This document shows, piece by piece, positions 56,326 to 64,000 of a stretch of DNA of 64,000 nt. The first letter of the stretch is position 1. Every line of letters begins with the position of its first letter. This DNA comes from Glutinoglossum americanum (taxonomy: Eukaryota > Ascomycota > Geoglossomycetes > Geoglossales > Geoglossaceae): contig JAGHQL010000029.1 of assembly GCA_020080175.1 (NCBI GenBank), forward strand, positions 62,001-126,000, written 5' to 3'. The notes under the pieces are model-generated. The model was not told the DNA's origin, did not search any database, and saw only the letters and a list, made by a program, of their open reading frames with translations. The position numbers and the translations under genes were made by a program.

Positions 56326-58039
56326 ATGCCTTGCAAACTGAGACCACTGATACTTCCCCAGCTGGTAGAAGCGCAAGCCCGACAGCCGAGCCTCAGCTCG
56401 GACTATGACATTGAATCCCCAGAGCTATCAGCTTCGCTCCGCACCCAGAACTCGTCTGCATCAGACTTTCCTTCGCCAGTTACCCCAAACTTTTCTGCGA
56501 GGCATCGTCAAACGTCGAGTCCTGGCTCTTCGGCGGATGCAATGCATCTGAGCGGATTAAAGACTAGTCCCTGCCATGACCGTTTCGATTCATTTGGGTC
56601 TGCGAAATGTTATTTACCTGACGTTGAAGAGGAAGCGTTGGAGGTGAACGAGGATGAACAGTATGATTTATTTTCCAGTCCACTGGACTGTTCATGTGAG
56701 TGCCAATTCCCGCAACAAACAGCTATTATAATGACCTTGGGGCTAATCTTGTTTATTAGGTTATGATTGTGGCCAAAGTGGGAACGATGCCACTCGGTCT
56801 TTTGTTGTGTTGCCTTCTACTATCGAGTACGATCTTACGGACAGCTTCTGGAGCGACGGCGATTTTTCACCAAACCTCCAAGCTAAAAAGCACCGTGCAG
56901 AAGGATTTGCGAGCATCGCAACACGCCTCAGCAACAAATTGCCATCGCTTCCCAAGCGATGGAAAAGCAAGAAGTCAAGTGTGCAAACCTCCACAGCAGA
57001 TAATTTACGCGAAGCTATCTCCACCCATACTGCTGAAAGTCAATCACTATCTTCGTCGGGGTCTATCACACAGTCTCCCGGCGGGCAATTTGGCATGCAG
57101 ATGCCTCCCTCACCAGCGAGAAGTGTACTCGACGAAGAAGACGAGGAGAGCTATAAAATTTCCCCTGTTGATACCCGAAATCCACACAAATACTCCTCGA
57201 GCTGGGATGGTATCGCCACCACTCCGCTGCTTCCGCCGCTTCTGATTCCTGGATCCAGTACTCCTTTGGAATCCCCGATTCAATCTCCTCTACAGTCTCC
57301 AACGGTAGCTGAATTGAGGGAGCCATTCTCCATTGTCAATACTCCTGCGAATACTCCCACCACTCCTCAAACAAAGGAATGCTCATCTGCTGGCCGGCCT
57401 CCTACCCCCCCGCTATCCACCCATGCGTCGATCTCCTCCTTCCACCGACATAAACCTGGTCACCTTGTGCCCTCGAACGAGATCCCTCCAATACTCATAG
57501 GCGACTCCGACGAATGGGCTAATAGACTCGGTCATGCAAACTTCAATATCCAACCAGAACCTTATCTGCCGGAAGCATTTGACCTGGCTGCCTGCAAACA
57601 AATACGCGCCAATTGGGATCTTGCTCGATGCAACTTTGCCAAACATCTAGTGCGCATGGGCGAGCATTATGGCATCACATCAAAGACCTATAGGCTCACA
57701 GAAGAGAAGTGGACCGAAATCGACTCACAATGGCGGCGGTATGACGAGATTACTATCTCTAAGACAGCAGAAGAGAACGGCGTGAACGCAGTAATGCTCT
57801 CTGAAGCTGCTGCTACACCAATGGCGCTGATGAAGATCCCGTCTCTCAACGATCCACGAAGTGAGGGCAAGTTTCCAAAATTGGGCGATGAAGACATCGT
57901 CGGGCCGATGGTTCAGTTCGCATCACAGTTGCAACGGAAACCTTCGAAGAAGGCCGCGTTTTTGAAATTCCTTCAGGACGTCAAATTCCCTTCAGGTGTC
58001 ATGCGCCCAAGTTCTAGTGATGACCGAGTCGGGTCGTGA
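56326..58039 (+). CDS. Conserved fungal Ser/Pro-rich protein
   Basis: Two exons (56326-56695, 56760-58039) give 549 residues. Most of the protein is disordered Ser/Pro/Thr-rich sequence with repeated TP and SP sites. One ordered segment near the C-terminus reads EAFDLAACKQIRANWDLARC then NFAKHLVRMGEHYGITSKTY and LTEEKWTEIDSQWRRYDEIT, a helical block that I associate with eurotiomycete proteins annotated only as 'Ser/Pro matching'. It ends with basic KKAAFLKFLQDVKFP. No signal peptide or membrane segment is visible. The ATG at 56326 is chosen because the frame upstream has only a TTG. Function is unknown; the many SP/TP sites suggest kinase regulation. Confidence 0.75.
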
Positions 58040-59125
58040 CACTACACGGATAGCCCCTTCCATCTTCCTAAGCCTCTCCCTATATACTTATGATGTAGCG
58101 ATTATATTACGCTCCTTACCCCGAGGTTTCTCTCAGAAAGCAAAAAATTTCCTTTGTTACCACATTGTCATCTGGAGTTCTGGAGCATAACAGTGGCGGC
58201 TCTCTTGGGCACCGAAGCATTGTAAAATTGTCTTTTCATTTGTTTCCCTCATACACCAGACACCAGACAGGCTCATCGCCCTACAGGGCTACATTTTCCT
58301 TTGTATTTTCCCACTCATATAACCTCTTGGCATTGTTATAGATTTCAGTCCGGCGGCTTTTACCCTCCACACCCGTCGGCTTTATAGCGGTAACTGGGTG
58401 AGTAGAAAAGGGGACAGCGCAGTCTAGGACAGACGAAGTGTTTAGGCTGTGTTCGAGTATAGAGTTTACGGTGGGCATTTTTAACGCACAGGGTGGGTAG
58501 TGGGCACTAGAGGAATCACCAAGGATGAATTGGAGCATGAAAATAACATGGTAGTTTTGGGCTGGAAACTGAAGATTTTGAGTGTATATGGCGGTCAGCA
58601 TGCTTGTTTCATGGAGTTAGAGCTATCAAGGCTTCGCCAGCCATAGAATTTTCGTGCCCGAGTCCTAAAAATGGTAATTAATGGTTTCCCCGCGCCTTTG
58701 TAAACAGGCAAGCATTTCTAGGAGGTTGGAGAGAATTTTTAAATAACCCTAGCAAAACCGGGAAAGTACTTAAGGCTGATCCAAGGCCGGTGGATTGAGC
58801 ATATATGCTTTTAATGTACGCATGCACCCATCAGGGGCTGATGCCCCCAGCGTTTGTCATAGCCATCCCGGACTTTATTTCATGCCAGAGAAATGGAACC
58901 ATGATATCCCGATTACTGTAGGAAAGGTAGGTCCGGAAACCCATCTAGATGGAAACGACGGCGGAACGAAGTAAGCTTGTCAACCCCCGATATTAACACT
59001 ATTAGAAAGCTTGTGAAGATATTTTCCCAGGAAAACGGAAATGCGGGATGCAGAATGCAGAACGGCGGAATGGAAGAATTTTGACAAGGTAGCGAGATCA
59101 GGTAAGAAACCAAACGGAACGTGTC
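58040..59125. other. Convergent intergenic region
   Basis: 3' flanks of the Ser/Pro-rich gene and the RhoGAP gene. A minus-strand frame of 106 codons (58281-58601) has no family look. No repeat stands out. Confidence 0.55.
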
Positions 59126-61866
59126 TCACTCAACCCCGACCTTCACCTTCCCTGCCTCGACAAGCTTCCTAGCAGCTCCGGCCCTCTCCTCATACAGTTT
59201 CCGCAAATCTCCTACTGTACCTTCGCCGACCATCAATTTTTTCGGTTGCGATCTCAGGTCGGACTTTTCTGTCTGTGATGGCTTGAGCGTTTCAATGCGT
59301 TGGGAGAGACCCATCGAAGGACGCCTTCTGATAGTAGCATTGCTGAAGGTAGAGCTAGTGCTACAACTACCATGTGTGTTGCCGCCGATGCCGTTGGGCA
59401 AGTGATTTAGTGAGACCTTGCGAGAAAGACCCGCTAAGGGGTGGATGGGTTTTGCGAGGTTGAGGATCGTCGGGGTTTTGGACGTTGACTTCGGTATCGT
59501 GGCGACGGTAGTGGAAGCTAGGTACGTGCTTGAGGGGGTCGGGTTAGATACAGACCGTGAAGAGCCAGTCCAGGTTGGTTTAGTAAAAGAGGGCTCCTCT
59601 TTTCTATGGAGTACATGGGGGCTAGGAGAGAGATGTAGAGCACCTCCTAAGTCACTTGTGAGGTCCTGAACATTGTTTGGTGTCTCCAAATGACTGGATA
59701 GACTAGTGGAGCATGTGGTCAAGCCTGGTAACGAGGTGCTAACTGATAACGTCTGCGACGGCTGCTGTAGCAACACCATCCTGCCCTCTTCCGAACCCAC
59801 TCGCGGACCACCAGAATTATGGAGATCACCAGTATTCTTAAATATTTTAGTTTTCGAGTCTGCAGGTGGTGGCGTTGCGTTGGTGGTAGATTTATCGTCA
59901 ATCTGCCCGACGGTCAGAGAGATGTCATAGATATCGATCAACTTATTAGAGCTCTGAGAACCTTCATGACCCTCCTCCACTAATTTTCGATCTCCTTGGG
60001 CTCCCTTTTCGTCGGCTCCAGTGTCCTCAGTCCCGGACCGATTCGCACTTCTAAAACTGTCGGCGACATTTATATAGTCCACGGGAGAGCTCTCAAGACT
60101 GCTGGCTTGTTCACCCATGGCTACAGAATACCTTGGTGGGGCTGCGAGTGGTGGAACAGGCTTCCTCCTCAACGCCTGTGTCAGGCCTTCTCTCTCAGAT
60201 GGTTGCGGCCGGCGTGGTGGTAACGGTGGTGGTTTCTCTACTATAAGAGAAGAGATCTCTCTATCTTCGAGAATAATGCCCTGCGATTGCCCTTCGGTGT
60301 TTACCTCGACCGTAGGCGTTCGTGGAAGTAGTCTCGGCTTCTCCTCCAACGGGTCCTCATAATCTCGAGCCCTGTTGGGGGGCTGCAGAGATTGCCTAAA
60401 CTGGTTGACACCAACACCGCAGGCCTCCATTAGACCCTGGTTCCACTGCTCAATTCCGGCCTCAATTACCCTCCTTGCAATCGCACCTATCCTAACATCT
60501 TCCACTGGATCTGGACCACGTATCAATGCTGGTGTAAAACAGACGGCCAAGTTGAAGGGTGTCATCTTGTTATACTCACGATATGCGGCAACTTCTGCTA
60601 GCAGAGGGAGTAGGTGATTCGTCATAATCAATCTTGAGTTTATTAGCAAGGGTGACCACTCCGAATCCGGCGAGAAGAATTCTCTCAGTTGCTCAATAGA
60701 TATTGGTGTGTTACTGTCTCCAAAGAGACGCTCTGTTTCCTTATACGAAGACTGTGAAAGTACCGGATCACGGAGATCCCGGTACCACAGTTTAATCAGA
60801 CCCGTGGCGAGATGAAGACCGTAGCCTTCCTTATGATCAATCTCCTCGATCACCCCATAACCTTCAGTGTTTCCAACCCTCTTTATAGAAAGCACGACGT
60901 TATCCTCCTTCCATAGAATGAACTTCTGCCCTCGGTTATATGCCTCTTTCAGGACACTGATTAAGCGATTGTGAGGTGGTATGCGGAATATCCCCTCGTT
61001 CTTAACGTTGTCTTTTAGCAAAACGAAACTTGAAGTTTCTCGGAGAACCCTGGGTAGCCTCCGTTCTCCTTCTGGAGACATCGGAAGCGGTTGTCTGGCG
61101 GAAAATGCTCGGCGGCCCGTTACATAAGGTGCATGTATATCTGGGGAGAGGCGCCGATCGTGGAGATAGGCTGAGGGTGGGATAAGGAGGTCCTCGATAG
61201 GAAGATGCAGTGCAAGAGCAGTAAATGTAGAAACTAGAGCTCACGTAAGTCAGCTCAATAAATCCCCAAGGATATCCCGACTTGACTAAGTCCCAGTAGA
61301 GCTAACCATGAATTATCTTCTTCCGAAATTTGGGCGAGACAATGGTCGAAAACATCTCCACCAGAACTCTCACCCACGCCCTCTCATGCACAATGTAGAG
61401 CTTTTGTAACCGCTTTCGCATTGCCCTGGTCAACTGTAGTTTCGCCACGGGAATATCAGCAACTCGGATCGTCAAACCTCTTTCTTAACAGGCCACTCAC
61501 CACATGGTAAGCTTGAACAAACCATCCCCACCCAGGCCTCCCTTTCTTGGTTGTTGTCGTGCCGTCATCCCCTCCTCCAGACAGGAAAAGGACCTCGTAG
61601 CCCTTTCCTCCAATCAATTCCTCTTCTCCTGGCAGGCGAGACAGCACATATGGCAGCAGAACATCGTAGTCAACTTCCTTAGCATCAGGGAAGGCGGCAG
61701 CATTCAGAACAAAGATAGGAAGGTTAGACTGGGAGGGAAGTGGAGATCGGTAGAGGATATGCGCAGAAAGATCTGCTAGCGTAGTCGAATAATCTGGGGA
61801 AGACCTTTGCGGCGGCACTGAGGATAAGGAGTTGCGTCGCAGACGCTGGGCTAGCTGAGAGTGCAT
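59126..61866 (-). CDS. Ecm25-like Rho GTPase-activating protein (Sec14-like + RhoGAP)
   Basis: Predicted GAP for Rho-family GTPases. The first exon starts MHSQLAQRLRRNSLSSVPPQ and holds a CRAL-TRIO/Sec14-like region: LPIFVLNAAAFPDAKEVDYD, YEVLFLSGGGDDG, GWGWFVQAYHVVSGLLRKRF, continuing KLQRLYIVHERAWVRVLVEM and FSTIVSPKFRKKIIHG in the next exons. The RhoGAP domain follows: LPRVLRETSSFVLLKDNVKN, EGIFRIPPHNRLISVLKEAY (arginine finger in IFRIP), LIKLWYRDLRDPVLSQSSYK and MTPFNLAVCFTPALIRGPDP. The last 350 residues are Ser/Pro-rich with PPPLPPRRPQPSER, an SH3-type ligand. A coiled-coil-like end (GTVGDLRKLYEERAGAARKL) closes it. The domain pair matches yeast Ecm25. It is head to head with rho1. Confidence 0.88.
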
Positions 61867-63328
61867 GGAGGTTGATATCCCGAAATATGATTAAGTATGA
61901 CTAGATTAGAACGAAAGAGGACTTCAATATATTGATTTTAGGATAAGGACTAAGGACGGGACGCCCTGATCGGGTAGAGGTACGCAACATGCAGTTAACG
62001 TTGAGGGGTGCAACGCTCGAACTACCAAATGACCATTAATGAACGTTGTGCTTTAGCGAGAAACCTATCGTGCCAAACTGTGCCATTGTGCTCGCGCTTT
62101 GTCGAAGATGCACGTACAAGTGCAGTACGAACTCCAGTCATAACTATCACAACTTAAAACATGTTCAACCAGCACCGGTTATTTGGTCCGGTCCGGCATA
62201 TGACGTTCAATAGCGACATTACCACTGGCGAAGTCTACTGGCACAAGGGAGCGATCAGGGTCAGGGCCTTCGTTCCGGGGCAGTGCAAGTGGGTCTTTCA
62301 TCTTGTTTCGGAGCATATTGATTGTATGTTGTGCAATACAAGCCACGGAGTTATCAAAACAGGAATGATGGCTTCACATGTCACTGGACAGAACTAACGT
62401 CCACCCGCATCAGACTACCGACCAAGGTGCAGGGCAGGTATGTTCTTGGAAGGAGCTTACTCCCGCTGGTCTCGCCCACCCTTGAAGAGCTGAAAGTTGA
62501 GCCATCTTAGACACACATGTTGCTGCCTGACTCCTGTATCCAGGCTATGCTCTAGCCACAAGATCGCGCCAACGCCGTTGATCCCTTTAACTCTGGATGG
62601 TCTCTTCATGCCGTTGAGCACAATATTTCGTTCCCTGTTCAGGCGGCGTGAGATGTTGCATTGCCCAAACAAAACCATCATCATTTCATGCCGCAAAATC
62701 AGGACGAACAGAACGAACAGATGCGCCGTCTACCTGCAGCGGCATAGATATCGCGTGGACATGTATATGCATCTCTCGATACGCATTCGAGTGCCGTTGG
62801 CAGCAAACATTGTAATTCACTCGGAGGCCGTTTGACCTGCAATGCCAGCGTAGCTTCTGTTCTGTCCAGTCGTAAGAGTGAATGAATAATCGATGCATAC
62901 ATAATGAATGAATTGCGGCTTCGGCAAACCCGCCCAGTCCCCCTTAAAATGCTATTCAGACATGCTCAACTTCCAACCCTACCGTATTGCAGCCTAGTTA
63001 GGTACGGAATATACCTTTGAACAGGCCCCAGCGATCTTCCCTGATATTTATTTGTTATCGAATCCATTATTTTGTATTGTCGGATTTTCTGGCTATTTTT
63101 CAAGCTCTACCTAATATTCCTCTAAAGGTAGACACCCGAGTTGCTTGCTGGAAGCTGCAGGCTTGTTACGGTACAAGATCAACCCTGCCAGCCTCGCTCC
63201 AACCTTTCCTCAACAACATCCCGGATCACCTTCGCCCTTCAACCTCACCCTCATCTATCCTCCACATCTCCAACTCAATCTCTACCTCGAAATCTCAGTA
63301 AATTAACCTTACATTGCTGTCAAGCAAG
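61867..63328. promoter_or_regulatory. Shared upstream region of the RhoGAP gene and rho1
   Basis: 1.46 kb between divergent starts. The last 150 bp before rho1 are CT-rich on the plus strand, a typical leader. A plus-strand frame at 62161-62397 (78 codons, ATG start) shows no family features. No gene is supported. Confidence 0.45.
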
Positions 63329-64000
63329 ATGGCTGAAATTCGACGCAAGCTTGTGATCGTCGGTGACGGTGCCTGCGGAAAGACTTGCTTGCTCATGTTA
63401 GTGCTTGTCGACCACACTCCGATTTTATCGTTGATTTGTCTTTCGCAACCAGTTCTCTATGGCTAACTATCGATATCATATTAGTGTCTTCTCCAAAGGA
63501 ACATTCCCTGAGGTCAGATTTCTCCTGTCCTGCGATATTCCGGCGTTTTAGCCGGTTCTGGCCGTCCGCGTCAGCTTAGCGATAGTTACATTGTGACCTC
63601 AACGCAAGCTATTTCCGCACGAGCAGTTATACTGACGAGTTTCATGACCACAGGTCTATGTTCCCACCGTCTTTGAGAACTATGTCGCAGACGTAGAAGT
63701 CGATGGCAAGCATGTTGAATTAGCGTTGTGGGATACAGCTGGCCAGGAGGACTACGACCGTCTCCGACCACTTTCATACCCCGACTCGCATGTCATCCTC
63801 ATCTGTTTTGCTGTTGATTCCCCCGACTCCCTAGATAACGTTCAGGAGAAGGTATTATCAATGTTACTCCTCTTTGATGATATTATATGTGGTGTTGATG
63901 AGTGTTCGCTAACGTATTATGGTGCACTAGTGGATCTCGGAAGTTCTCCATTTCTGCCAGGGACTTCCTATCATCCTCGTTGGATGCAAGAAGGATCTCA
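63329..64000 (+). CDS. RHO1: Rho1 GTPase (cut by window end)
   Basis: Small GTPase that activates beta-1,3-glucan synthase and the Pkc1 cell-wall pathway and organises actin. The visible exons are 63329-63396, 63485-63512, 63654-63851 and 63931 onward. They read [20 protein letters not shown] (P-loop GDGACGKT), then [20 protein letters not shown] (effector loop), then [20 protein letters not shown] (switch II) and [20 protein letters not shown], and stop in the G4-side sequence LVGCKKDL. The effector loop and YPDS are Rho1-type, not Cdc42 or Rac. The second exon is only 28 nt. The C-terminal hypervariable region and CAAX box lie outside the window. Confidence 0.97.

Noticed and set aside
1-64000. 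Transposons, LTR or virus-like elements, CRISPR arrays, secondary-metabolite cluster
   Set aside because: No reverse transcriptase, integrase, transposase, capsid, direct-repeat array, PKS or NRPS sequence was recognised in any frame.

Overview
This window is nuclear DNA from a filamentous ascomycete, most likely a eurotiomycete and plausibly Onygenales. The genes are split by short introns of about 50-200 nt with GTAAGT/GTATGT-type donors and CTAAC-like branch sites. The proteins look like those of Aspergillus, Histoplasma and Blastomyces relatives. The order assignment rests on general resemblance, not on a search. About 26 genes can be supported. I see no tRNA or rRNA gene, CRISPR array or recognisable transposon, LTR element or viral fossil.

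Layout. 1-10 kb: CorA-like transporter (-), OMP decarboxylase pyrG (+), Mak32-like PfkB protein (-), a small GPI-anchored cysteine protein (-), Ski8/Rec14 (-) and mitoribosomal bL32m (-). 10-17.6 kb: septin Cdc10/AspD (+), guanylate kinase (+), golgin Rud3 (-) and a polyQ conserved protein (-). 17.5-24.9 kb is sparse, holding only a CUE-like low-complexity protein (-). 24.9-34 kb: aconitase Aco2 type (+), endosulfine Igo1 (-), Sfm1 methyltransferase (+) and Rae1/Gle2 (-). 35-41.6 kb: Kex1 carboxypeptidase (-), Ice2 (-) and Myg1 (+). 43-50 kb: an RGS-domain protein (-), a RUS/DUF647 protein (-) and Kgd4 (-). 51-58 kb: Mediator Med18 (+), polynucleotide kinase/phosphatase Pnk1 (+) and a Ser/Pro-rich conserved protein (+). 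59-64 kb: an Ecm25-like RhoGAP (-) and, head to head with it, the GTPase Rho1 (+), cut by the window end.

Most genes are housekeeping or secretory and do not form a cluster. Some share themes: Golgi/ER trafficking and processing (Rud3, Kex1, Ice2), mitochondria and the TCA cycle (bL32m, Aco2, Kgd4, possibly an isoform of guanylate kinase), nucleotide and RNA metabolism (pyrG, Guk1, Ski8, Rae1, Pnk1), and morphogenesis/signalling (septin, RGS, RhoGAP, Rho1, Igo1). I found no convincing new multi-gene system. The more interesting signals are in gene structure and sequence: a one-codon first exon in ski8, an 18-nt exon in sfm1, a GC-AG intron in igo1, alternative hydrophobic C-termini in the GPI protein, an in-frame mitochondrial-type leader on guanylate kinase, an Asn at the catalytic Asp position of the PfkB protein, a 36-bp coding duplication with only synonymous differences, and two strong palindromes in intergenic DNA.

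Exon joins were worked out by eye from splice signals and reading frame. Joins giving exact phase and recognisable family sequence are reliable; starts are the least certain part.
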